NCBI GenBank assembly: GCA_016927555.1
Contig: JAFGML010000035.1
Span: 1 to 58,966, forward strand
Direction: 5' to 3'
Length of the DNA stretch: 58,966 bases
From: Thermoplasmatota archaeon
Lineage (GTDB): Archaea > Thermoplasmatota > E2 > DHVEG-1
Part shown: positions 9,438 to 18,213 of the stretch, in pieces
How positions within the stretch are numbered: the stretch's first letter is position 1
Layout: the number at the start of each line of letters is the position of its first letter
Translations under genes and position numbers: made by a program
Notes under the pieces: model-generated
Database searches by the model: none
What the model saw: the letters and a program-made list of their open reading frames with translations, nothing else
Told to the model about the DNA's origin: nothing

Positions 9438-10930
9438 ATGTTGTCCTCCTGTACCCGTCGGACGATGTCTAACACCGTTCCGTCAAACCATTTAATGATG
9501 CCGATGATGTCGTCTCCAAGATTTGGTGACGCTGGTCCACCCGTTGCTTCATACGCCATGTCTTTGAGTGTTTCAATGGGAACAAAATCGATAGATCCCG
9601 CTATCTTTTTCAGCAGGTCTTTTCGTAGTGGATTAATCGCGATCCCACGGTTCGTCACAATCGCATCAACAACCGCACCAGGTGTTGTAATCGTCGTGAC
9701 GCTCTCCCGTACAATCGGGTTTGTCTTCCTGAATATCGGGGTAGTGATTATTGTCAGGTACGATGCAGCTGCGGTGTCTTGATGTCCTCCGATTCCATGC
9801 AAGAGTCTGCCATCGCTGTGGGTATTAACATTGACATTAAAGTCGACGTCTACTTCTGTGGCGCCCAGGACCACGGCATCCAGGCTGTCAGCAGTCCGCC
9901 CCTTTGATGTCGGGTCCGCGTAGTGACCAATGTCTGCTGGCAGGCCAAGGTCATGTTGGATGAACTGAATCGATTCGGTGTCAAACACCTGCGAGTAGTA
10001 GATCTTCTTCACACGACCTGCTCTGTAAATATCAATGATGAACTTGGTCAGACCACCTGTGGCACACGAGGCAACCACGTTTTTTTCCTCAAGTCGCTCG
10101 GCAAGGTACTTCACTGCAGCAAGTGAAATGCCTCCTGCTCCGGATTGGAACACCATGCCGTTTTCTATGAGACCAGCTGCGTCCATTAAATCTACGCACT
10201 GTCTGGCGATGTTCAGTTTCTCAGCATCATCCGTGATTTTCAGCGACCCCGTGACAATCATCTTTGGATCACCAATCTGGTCTACCTGTGCGACGTAGTC
10301 GACGTGGCGCTCCTGGATCTCCTGTGGTTGGCAGGGGTACTCAACGATAGTGTCGGTGACGACGATCACATGTGCTGCTTTCATCGCATCAACTTGTGAG
10401 TACGAAATCGGGCCAAAGGCACTGTCTCCTACCACGCCGGTGCAGTTCCCATGCTCGTCTGCTGCTGAGGCAGCGATGATGGCGATGTCAACAGCAAGCT
10501 CCCCTGTTTTAACTGCTGCCCACCGCCCTCCATGGGACCGCAGGATCACCGGGCTATTCAAAGGGTGCTTTGAGACATAGTCACCCACCGAGTCGTTCAA
10601 GCTTCCCTCTATGCGGCTGACCACTCCTTCTTTGATGTACTCGATGACCGGTTGATGCACGGTGAACAACGCTGTCTGTGCAAGACGAATATCCTTCACA
10701 CCGAGTTCTTTGATTGCAGCAAGCGTCTGGTTCACCACGAAATCCCCGTTGCGCAGCTGATGGTGGAACGACACGGTCATCCCGTTCTTCAACCCACAGT
10801 GCTTCAACGCTTTCTCAAGAGTGGTGAGCTTGGAGTCAAACCCGTACTTCCGTGCACCAGAGAACGGCTTCATCGTCACCTCCCCAAAGGTGGTTTCCAC
10901 TTGTCTACCAGCAGCGTTCCTCACAAGCAT
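9434..10930 (-). CDS. citF: Citrate lyase alpha subunit (citrate CoA/ACP-transferase)
   Basis: CitF-like sequence 'GMTVSFHHQLRNGDFVVNQTLAAIKELG', 'GDSAFGPISYSQVDAMKAAHVIVVTD' and 'NVNTHSDGRLLHGIGGHQDTAAAS'. The track start at 10984 overlaps the neighbouring HD gene; ATG at 10930 preferred. Confidence 0.85.
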   Translation of the reverse strand: MLVRNAAGRQVETTFGEVTMKPFSGARKYGFDSKLTTLEKALKHCGLKNGMTVSFHHQLRNGDFVVNQTLAAIKELGVKDIRLAQTALFTVHQPVIEYIKEGVVSRIEGSLNDSVGDYVSKHPLNSPVILRSHGGRWAAVKTGELAVDIAIIAASAADEHGNCTGVVGDSAFGPISYSQVDAMKAAHVIVVTDTIVEYPCQPQEIQERHVDYVAQVDQIGDPKMIVTGSLKITDDAEKLNIARQCVDLMDAAGLIENGMVFQSGAGGISLAAVKYLAERLEEKNVVASCATGGLTKFIIDIYRAGRVKKIYYSQVFDTESIQFIQHDLGLPADIGHYADPTSKGRTADSLDAVVLGATEVDVDFNVNVNTHSDGRLLHGIGGHQDTAAASYLTIITTPIFRKTNPIVRESVTTITTPGAVVDAIVTNRGIAINPLRKDLLKKIAGSIDFVPIETLKDMAYEATGGPASPNLGDDIIGIIKWFDGTVLDIVRRVQEDNI

Positions 10931-10934
10931 CGTC

Positions 10935-11450
10935 TCACTTCCTTTTCTTGATCTCAAAATCAATGAAATCACAGTGATGGACAACGATTGCTTCGTACGT
11001 CCGGTTCATGGTGTCCCCCTCATGGGAGTGCGCAGCGATGATATGGACAACCTCTCTAGGAAGCCCGCATTCCTCAGCAAGCTTCGCACCAGACACTGGG
11101 TGACGCATGGTTTCCCCGAGTTTGCTTTTCACGATTCTACCGTCTCTCAGTTCATATTCAAGCATCTTTCCGACATCATGGAGCAGCGCTCCTGCGAGAA
11201 GAAAATCACGGTTGAGGGGTTCGTCTCGGGCGGCTGCCACGCTTTGTGCAAGTTTCGTAATCCTCTTGGTGTGGTCGACCAGTAACCCTGAGTTCTCAAA
11301 CAGCAGGGTGAAGGGTACTTGAGTGAGGTCCTCCCAGTGTCCTTGGTCCGCAGCTTTTTTCCAGACCTCGACAACCTTTTCTCGAAGACTTTTATCGTGT
11401 ATCCATGCTAGCTCTGTGAGATACTTCTCAATATCGCGTTTCTCAACCAT
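10935..11450 (-). CDS. HD-domain phosphohydrolase
   Basis: 'LVDHTKRITKLA', 'LLAGALLHDVGKMLEYE' and 'HIIAAHSHEGD'. Start trimmed to MVEKRD. Confidence 0.85.
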   Translation of the reverse strand: MVEKRDIEKYLTELAWIHDKSLREKVVEVWKKAADQGHWEDLTQVPFTLLFENSGLLVDHTKRITKLAQSVAAARDEPLNRDFLLAGALLHDVGKMLEYELRDGRIVKSKLGETMRHPVSGAKLAEECGLPREVVHIIAAHSHEGDTMNRTYEAIVVHHCDFIDFEIKKRK

Positions 11451-11596
11451 GATGAAGCCTCCACATGTAGGTGGGTTGTAATTGTTCACCGTATTATATA
11501 CATATCCGCGCGGTGAAAACGGGTAACAGTTGTACAAGAAACTATTTATATACTCCCTTCAGACGCACAAGTACAGTACATTCAACTTGGTGGAGA

Positions 11597-12886
11597 ATGA
11601 CATTCAGAAAAACAGATACCGTCATCATCGTGATCCTCATCATTACGTCAACAGCGTTCTTGTACAAAGCAGACTACATCTCCACTATTCTCCACCCAGA
11701 CCCTTCGACTCCACCAGGCGGTAACAATACAACCACGACACTCCCACCGATACAGGTACCTGCTCCACCAATGTCTTTTGTACCTGCGTATCGACGGGAT
11801 GTCTCCGCGGTTGATGAGGGCGTCCATTTTGATGAACTGCGCGTCTCCCGGGAGTGGTGGTACTTCAACGCGGTGTTCAACGACACTGCAAGTCATCTGA
11901 AGGACTGGTCTGTTGTGGTGAGCTTCAACCACATGGCCCGGGGTGATCTCTTTGGAACGAACAAACCTGATCTGCTCGTCGTCAGCCTGCTTGGGAATTC
12001 CAGTGAAGCCTACGGAGGCATGATCAACAAGGAGCACTTCCTAGGGATCATCAAGCAAGGGACGCTCATCGCCAGCTCCCCGGGTGTGAAAGTCGCGTTT
12101 GACAACTCTTGGGCAGAAGGCTCCTATCCCCACTGGCATGTCCATGCTGAGGATGAGGAGATCGACTCAGCCCATGAGATCATCATCGACCTTGATTTCA
12201 CTGCTCCCTCACTACCGATTTGGACGTTGAGTACACGAGCGTTTGATAAATCAGACAGCGAAGTCGCCAGCTACGTGCTGCTGGGATGCGAGGTGGTTGG
12301 CACTGTTACTATTGACGGGCAGACCTATCCTGTGAGAGGCACTGGGTCCCATGAGCACTCCTGGACCCCAGTTGCTATTACCCGACTGGCGATTGGCGGA
12401 TGGGACTGGTTCACGCTTAGCTTGGAGAACGGTTGGAGCATCTACGCGTCGAACTATTTGCCTACGCCGCAGGCATTATCTGGTGCAATTTCCTCACTCG
12501 ACCCGTTTGGCACCCTGCTGATTACCGCAGATAATGGACAGACGGTAACCGAGCTCAAAGATGTGAACTTGAAGATCACTGCGAAAGACGAGAAGATCTT
12601 TCCCCTCGTTGCGTTACCAAAGACGTTGACGGTTCAGGCAGACCCCAGCCTGAACCCTTTATTCCTCACCAGTCAGTCCTTGCTGTTTGGTACACAAACA
12701 TCACTGCAGGCTACCTTGGACATCACCCATGGGACACAAAAAATTTGGAAGTTCCCAACGTATTTGGGGATGAAAATCGGGTACGTGACCATTGATGGGT
12801 CACTGACGTGGACTGATAACGATGGTGATCATGAGGTTGCTCTCCAGGGTACTGGTGTGTCGTGGAGTATGCGAGCGTTCCTCTAG
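11597..12886 (+). CDS. Membrane-anchored or secreted CrtC/AttH-like lipocalin-family protein
   Basis: N-terminal TM 'VIIVILIITSTAFLY', then 'SREWWYFNAVF', 'FDNSWAEGSYPHWHVHA' and 'GTGSHEHSWTPVAITRL'. Confidence 0.7.
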   Translation: MTFRKTDTVIIVILIITSTAFLYKADYISTILHPDPSTPPGGNNTTTTLPPIQVPAPPMSFVPAYRRDVSAVDEGVHFDELRVSREWWYFNAVFNDTASHLKDWSVVVSFNHMARGDLFGTNKPDLLVVSLLGNSSEAYGGMINKEHFLGIIKQGTLIASSPGVKVAFDNSWAEGSYPHWHVHAEDEEIDSAHEIIIDLDFTAPSLPIWTLSTRAFDKSDSEVASYVLLGCEVVGTVTIDGQTYPVRGTGSHEHSWTPVAITRLAIGGWDWFTLSLENGWSIYASNYLPTPQALSGAISSLDPFGTLLITADNGQTVTELKDVNLKITAKDEKIFPLVALPKTLTVQADPSLNPLFLTSQSLLFGTQTSLQATLDITHGTQKIWKFPTYLGMKIGYVTIDGSLTWTDNDGDHEVALQGTGVSWSMRAFL

Positions 12887-13394
12887 GTTCTTTTTTTATG
12901 ATGATGATTTGTTCATAGGTGATTCATCATAGGTTTTTTTCATATGACCGTTGATTAGAAACGACTGTGTTATGCGATGATTGCAGCGATCCAAGTCACA
13001 ACCGGTAGTGGTCTGCTACTCTCAACTGTTGTGTATCCTCACAGGTCATGGGACGTGATTTCGCAGTCGTCTCATTCGGCAGTCATTTTTGCTGAAGCAC
13101 AAAATCCCGGGTTCACTATTCATTTTCTACCCCTCTGGACAGTACTATATTGAATTATTATTGGTACTTGTTCTCTTTATTAGATTCTTTACTGTCGTTG
13201 TGAATTATTTGAAAAGACACTCACATTTCAATAAACGTTATACTCTCTTTTGAAAAAACCGTCGAAGATTGGATGACTGTTCTATAAACCTAATATACAT
13301 CGTAGCGTCATATCTCCCTTCGGAATGATGAAGACAAAGGTGCTTTCACCAACAGGTAGTTTTTTTATATGGAACATTCAATCTCAATGATGGA

Positions 13395-13793
13395 GTGATT
13401 CATTTGAAAATACAGACCACGAGGGTTCTTCTCTCACTAATCGATGGTACACTCATCACATTCTTATATTTCCTCTCTGTTGACATCACAAAACCTTTTC
13501 AAAACCTCCAACCTCTTTTCGTCCTCATCGTTTTTTGTCTATCCTCTTTTGGGATTTATATTATCTACTACGTGTTAGGAATGAAAACAACAAAGCACTA
13601 TCTTCAACATACAACACCGTGGGATTCTCCAAAAATGATTGGGATAATCACAATTATCTGGTGGATTCTGTGTGCCCTATTGTACTTTATTCATCCAGAT
13701 GGATTGATTTTATTTTCAGCAATTGGTGTACCTAAAGTATATTTATCCGGGGTTTATATGAGGAATGTCTACAGAAAACAAAAAGTACCTTAG
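13395..13793 (+). CDS. Hypothetical multi-TM membrane protein
   Basis: 132-aa hydrophobic ORF with several predicted TM segments in an AT-richer region. No family recognised. Confidence 0.5.
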   Translation: MIHLKIQTTRVLLSLIDGTLITFLYFLSVDITKPFQNLQPLFVLIVFCLSSFGIYIIYYVLGMKTTKHYLQHTTPWDSPKMIGIITIIWWILCALLYFIHPDGLILFSAIGVPKVYLSGVYMRNVYRKQKVP

Positions 13794-13795
13794 TT

Positions 13796-14182
13796 TTATC
13801 GTGCTACTTCGACAGTCGCGTTATCCGCATTCAACACTATAGTGTCCCCCTCTTTAATCTGATCAATGTCAATCTTGTCGACACAGGGGATTCCTGCTAG
13901 GATCACACCGGTAGCAACAATGGTTTCTGTTTCTCTGTTGATGATTCCTTTGGGGCCAACACCGTTCTTCTGCAACCCGTAGATAACGTACGAGCCGACG
14001 GTGGAGCCTTTTCCACACGGGAACACCAGGATTTTGTCTTTGACGTTCTTCCCTTCGAGGGGATGGCCTTTTTCTATGACTATGCCGGTTTTGATGTTGA
14101 TGCCGCCGTAAAATCCAATTGGCTCTTTTGACACAAGCGCTGTCCCTTTGACTTTCCCTGGTGAGATCATGCGTCCTTTCAT
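13796..14182 (-). CDS. Phosphomevalonate dehydratase small subunit (aconitase X swivel, DUF126)
   Basis: 'KGRMISPGKVKGTALVSKEPIGFYGGI' and 'LVFPCGKGSTVGSYVIYGL'. Adjacent to the aconitase X catalytic subunit. Confidence 0.88.
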   Translation of the reverse strand: MKGRMISPGKVKGTALVSKEPIGFYGGINIKTGIVIEKGHPLEGKNVKDKILVFPCGKGSTVGSYVIYGLQKNGVGPKGIINRETETIVATGVILAGIPCVDKIDIDQIKEGDTIVLNADNATVEVAR

Positions 14183-15366
14183 TAGAGAACCGCCTCCAGC
14201 AGTTTATGGAGATTGTTGAAACACACGTTCTGTTTGCAGAACCCGGGGAGGTAGTTGCCTGCTTTGCCGCTGTTCACACCCGTGGTCTTGTACCCCATGT
14301 CCTCGATGGGTGAGACGACCATGCATGTGTCAGCAACAATGTGTCCTCCTGCTTGTTCAATGGTTGCTGTGAATCCCATGCGGTCTGCTGCTTCTTTCAT
14401 CATCCGGCTGGTGCACACCCAGACTGGTTTTTTCAGGTGTTTTCCTTTGAGGTGCTCTGCGACAGCAGCGATTTCCCGTAACGAGGCATGCGGGCAGCCG
14501 AGGATTACGATATCTGGTTGTTTTCCTGTGTTGAGCTTCGCGTACGCCTCATCAAGCTCTTTTTTGGTGACCGTGATGGTCTCCAGGTTGTCTTTCTTAA
14601 CAAGATCTGCTTCTGGGGTGAGTCCTTCGACGTGGTACAGGGCGACTGCGCCTGAGGCGGCCATCGCCGCACCCAGGGCTTTGAGCTGGTCAGTGTCAGC
14701 ATTCTTGATGCCGGTGAAGTACGGAATCTTGTTTTTGATGAGTTTGCCGACATGATATCCAAGCGCGCCGTAGTCAGCATCAAAGGTCAGGTCTGCTTCT
14801 ATCTTCACTTTGATGCTCGGCTGTCTGTTCTCCCAGAGGTGGAACCCGTAGTTTGGGGTTTTTCCTAGGATGGCTGCGGCGAGTGCTGAGGGTCCTCCCT
14901 CGCGGTTGGTACGTGCGCCGATCACTGAGTTGGCAAATGAGATTGCTGATGATTCTGACCAGGCGATGTGCTCGCGAAACCGTGGGAGGTTGCCTGCGAG
15001 GTATGGCGTGCAGGTCGCGGTGATGACGATACCCATGCTTTTGAACGCGTTCATGATACGTAATTGGTTTTTTGCGAATTCCTTGGGGAACTTCAGCGTC
15101 TCCCAGTTCTCCAGGTCCATGCCTGCTGGGTTGAGGAACGTCAGGACCTTGACTTTTGCTCCTTTGCTGGCGAGGTCCTCGAGGAACTCGGTGCCTGGGT
15201 CTGCGATGGATTTGTAGGAGACACCAGCGACCTGGACAGAGCCGACCGGTATCATCTTGTCAGCGCCGTAGATGTCACCGAGCTGGACGAGCAGCCGCAT
15301 CATGCGTTCTGCGACCTCGCCTGATTCACCATGAAGTATTTTTTCTTCTTCTTTTGTCAGATACAT
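14182..15366 (-). CDS. Phosphomevalonate dehydratase large subunit (aconitase X catalytic)
   Basis: 'MYLTKEEEKILHGESGEVAERMMRLLVQLGDIYGADKMIPV', 'CTPYLAGNLPRFREHIAWSESSAISFANSVIGARTNREGGPSALAAAILGKTPNYG'. Confidence 0.9.
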   Translation of the reverse strand: MYLTKEEEKILHGESGEVAERMMRLLVQLGDIYGADKMIPVGSVQVAGVSYKSIADPGTEFLEDLASKGAKVKVLTFLNPAGMDLENWETLKFPKEFAKNQLRIMNAFKSMGIVITATCTPYLAGNLPRFREHIAWSESSAISFANSVIGARTNREGGPSALAAAILGKTPNYGFHLWENRQPSIKVKIEADLTFDADYGALGYHVGKLIKNKIPYFTGIKNADTDQLKALGAAMAASGAVALYHVEGLTPEADLVKKDNLETITVTKKELDEAYAKLNTGKQPDIVILGCPHASLREIAAVAEHLKGKHLKKPVWVCTSRMMKEAADRMGFTATIEQAGGHIVADTCMVVSPIEDMGYKTTGVNSGKAGNYLPGFCKQNVCFNNLHKLLEAVL

Positions 15367-15432
15367 ATGAGAATAACCCCTGTAATGGACAGGGTTATAT
15401 GCTCTGATTATTTTAGTGTTTGTGTTGTGCCT

Positions 15433-16599
15433 ATGAAGCTGAAGCAGCAGCCCTCTGATTTCATTGTCGAGGAGGTCTCCTCCGTCCCCATCAGTCCAGA
15501 GAGGGAGGAGCATACCGTGTTTCTGCTGGAGAAACAAGAGGTTGATACGTTTGACGCGGTGCGGCGGATCGCAGGAAAACTGCGGATTTCACTCTTTGAG
15601 ATTGGCTATGCTGGTCTGAAGGATAAACATGCGGTGGCGCGGCAATACGTGTCGATTCCTACGAAATACAATGTTCGTGGCTTGAAGCTGGAGTCGTTGT
15701 CCCTCACCCTTGTTGGGCATGCTCAGAAAAAAATCAAGATCGGTGATCTGACAGGGAACCGGTTCATCATCACCGTGCGTGATCTGAAACCTGATGAACT
15801 CAAGGACGTCATGGCACGGGCAGAGACTGTTCCTCGGTGTGGTGTGCCGAACTATTTTGACTCACAGCGGTTCGGCAGCGTCCTTGACCATGAGTTCATC
15901 GGAAAAATGATTATACAGAAGAACTATGAGCAAGCGGTTAAACAATACTTAACCATGTATCAGAAATCAGAGCCAAAAAAAATCAAGGATGAGAAACGCA
16001 GGATTCTTGTTCAATGGAATGACCTTGCGGGGATACGTGTGTTCAATAAAGCGTTCTCCCTCGTCATCAAGGAATATCTCAAGACGCACAGCTGGCTTTC
16101 TGCATATAAGAGGATCCCTGCGAACCTGCGGGAGATGTACGTGAATGCGTACCAGAGCTATCTGTGGAACGAATGCGTCAAGGAAGTACTAAGACAGGGT
16201 GTGGAGGCGAGGAAGTTGTACTCAGTGGAGTACTCCATTGGGGCGTTGCTGTTTTACACTGGTCTTTCTGAGGAGGAGAGGAAAAAGATTCCGTTGACGT
16301 TTCTTTCGGTCAGCGAGACCGCGGTGTTCACCGAGGCAGAGCAACGGATCGTCGATGCTGTGCTTAGAAAAGAGAGGGTAGCGATCCCTGATTTTGATAT
16401 TGAGACGGAGACCGGGAATTTCTTCAAAGCCAGGCCACGGAACGTCCTGCTCATGCCAACGGATTTCTCTGTCTCGTCACCAGCGCCAGATGAGATCAAC
16501 AGCAGAGGAAATGTCCAACGGCAGAAACTTCAGGTCAGTTTTACGTTACCGAAAGGAAGCTATGCCACCATCGTCACAAAAGGGTTGTTCGCTCATTAA
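15433..16599 (+). CDS. truD: tRNA pseudouridine(13) synthase TruD
   Basis: 'KQQPSDFIVEEV', 'GYAGLKDKHAVARQYVSI', 'NRFIITVRDL', 'VPNYFDSQRFGS' and 'NAYQSYLWN'. Confidence 0.95.
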   Translation: MKLKQQPSDFIVEEVSSVPISPEREEHTVFLLEKQEVDTFDAVRRIAGKLRISLFEIGYAGLKDKHAVARQYVSIPTKYNVRGLKLESLSLTLVGHAQKKIKIGDLTGNRFIITVRDLKPDELKDVMARAETVPRCGVPNYFDSQRFGSVLDHEFIGKMIIQKNYEQAVKQYLTMYQKSEPKKIKDEKRRILVQWNDLAGIRVFNKAFSLVIKEYLKTHSWLSAYKRIPANLREMYVNAYQSYLWNECVKEVLRQGVEARKLYSVEYSIGALLFYTGLSEEERKKIPLTFLSVSETAVFTEAEQRIVDAVLRKERVAIPDFDIETETGNFFKARPRNVLLMPTDFSVSSPAPDEINSRGNVQRQKLQVSFTLPKGSYATIVTKGLFAH

Positions 16600-16601
16600 T
16601 A

Positions 16602-16922
16602 TCAGACGTGCTTGACCAACTTCTTGCAATTCTGGACTAATACTTGGATTTCCTCTTTCGTCGCATGATCAACATGCACACCACCAACCGCGACTACCTT
16701 GACATGATATTTTGTACACGCTGCCTCAGCGATCGGTTTGAGCACAACATCATCATAGTGACCAGACAACCGGATGACCCTCACCTGTTCCCCAGGCTCA
16801 GCAATCACCACACCACCAACATGTGGTCGTTCCCCACCACCAACAAAAAACACAAGGTCCTTACCGATCTCGTAGCGCTTCAGCCAGACCTTGTACTTCC
16901 CACTACCTGACGTACTCATCAA
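16602..16922 (-). CDS. LpdD-like UbiD-associated (prenylated-flavin chaperone-like) small protein
   Basis: 'YEIGKDLVFFVGGGERPHVGGVVIAEP' and 'HVKVVAVGGVHVDHATKEEI'. Overlaps the 3' end of the UbiD-family gene by about 20 nt. Confidence 0.65.
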   Translation of the reverse strand: MMSTSGSGKYKVWLKRYEIGKDLVFFVGGGERPHVGGVVIAEPGEQVRVIRLSGHYDDVVLKPIAEAACTKYHVKVVAVGGVHVDHATKEEIQVLVQNCKKLVKHV

Positions 16923-18213
16923 GGTTCACTGTTCTGTACTTCACAATCTCATACTTACTCTTATCGACAGTAGACGGAATCGTCGCATCCACACCGACCT
17001 TATCGGTCAGCGCCTTCTTGCCCTCCTCCTGCTTTGAGGACGGGTCAAGGGAACTACCTGGTTGGTCACGCTTCACCACCAAATCACTGCCACCCTGGAA
17101 CCTGGTCGCAATCGCCCACTCAATCGCATTGGGATTGTAAATGTCAACATCCTCATCAATCACGACGACATGCTTCATGCTCTTATGACCCGAGAGCGCA
17201 GCCTCAATAGCTTTCTTGCCATCATCCGGGTGCTTCTTCTGGATTTGCACGACACCATGCAGCCATGAGCCGCCACCCATGGTCACCAGCACATTCTTAC
17301 AGACGGCTACCTTGCTGACCTGATCGTAGATCGTCGGCTCCTTTGGCATGCCCATGAGGATTTTATGCTCCAGCCGCCCAGGGATGAGCGCCTGGTACAT
17401 CGCATCCTTCCGATGCGTGATGCAATCTACGACAAACACAGGCTCCTTACGCTCAAAATCACGGGTCTCCGTCAGATCCACGAAAGGACCCTCTTTATCA
17501 ACATCCCTGATGAGTCGTCCTTCAAGCACAATCTCAGACTCAGCAGGCACCTCAAGGTCCTTGGTCTTACATCTCACCATCTTCATCGGATACAACGCGT
17601 TCGCTATGGAAAACTCATCAACACCGGACGGTGGACCAAGTGAGGCGGCAATCATCACGGGCACCGAATTCCCGATACAGACAGCCATCTCCAGGTCACC
17701 CGTGGTCTTGTCGTACGTCGTCCGTGTCTGACGACCCTTAATCAAGCGAGCAGTACACCGATTCTTGCCACGCTCCATCAGCCGATGGTACGACACGTTC
17801 CTACCAGTCTGCGGATCCTTAATCGTCGCCACGGTCGCAGTCGCATACCTGCCGCCATCACCATCCAGATGAAACAGCAACGGCAACATACTCAGATCCG
17901 GGTCCTTGACCACGACTTCCTGACATGGCGCGTTCTGCACCACCTCAGGGACCTTCGGATGACGCAAGGCTTCAACCAGCTTCATCAACAGGTTCTCCTT
18001 CGTCGTACCTAGACCTTGCGCGATGACATCCCGATCAGAGGTAATACCCCCGAACACCGGGAACCTGTAGCCTTTCACATGCTCAAAAATCACGGGTTTC
18101 TCATTCAGAGAGTACATTATATTAGCAATCTCATGTTTCACTGAGACTTCCTTGGTGATGCGAACAAGACTCCCCTGTTCTTCGAGCTTCTTGAGAAACG
18201 GACGAAGATGCAT
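16903..18213 (-). CDS. UbiD-family decarboxylase, probable anhydromevalonate phosphate decarboxylase
   Basis: UbiD-like 'GPPSGVDEFSIANALYPMKMVRCKTKDLEVPAESEIVLEGRLI', 'EGPFVDLTETRDF' and 'VVIDEDVDIYNPNAIEWAIATRF'. Co-operonic with mevalonate kinase. Confidence 0.88.
   Translation of the reverse strand: MHLRPFLKKLEEQGSLVRITKEVSVKHEIANIMYSLNEKPVIFEHVKGYRFPVFGGITSDRDVIAQGLGTTKENLLMKLVEALRHPKVPEVVQNAPCQEVVVKDPDLSMLPLLFHLDGDGGRYATATVATIKDPQTGRNVSYHRLMERGKNRCTARLIKGRQTRTTYDKTTGDLEMAVCIGNSVPVMIAASLGPPSGVDEFSIANALYPMKMVRCKTKDLEVPAESEIVLEGRLIRDVDKEGPFVDLTETRDFERKEPVFVVDCITHRKDAMYQALIPGRLEHKILMGMPKEPTIYDQVSKVAVCKNVLVTMGGGSWLHGVVQIQKKHPDDGKKAIEAALSGHKSMKHVVVIDEDVDIYNPNAIEWAIATRFQGGSDLVVKRDQPGSSLDPSSKQEEGKKALTDKVGVDATIPSTVDKSKYEIVKYRTVNLDEYVR

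Noticed and set aside
15156-15407. Many overlapping antisense ORFs (for example 15156-15407, 21706-22386, 25209-25928, 51593-52303)
   Set aside because: They lie opposite or inside well-supported genes, have Arg/Ser/Cys-biased composition and show no family motifs. They are typical shadow ORFs in a moderate-GC genome.
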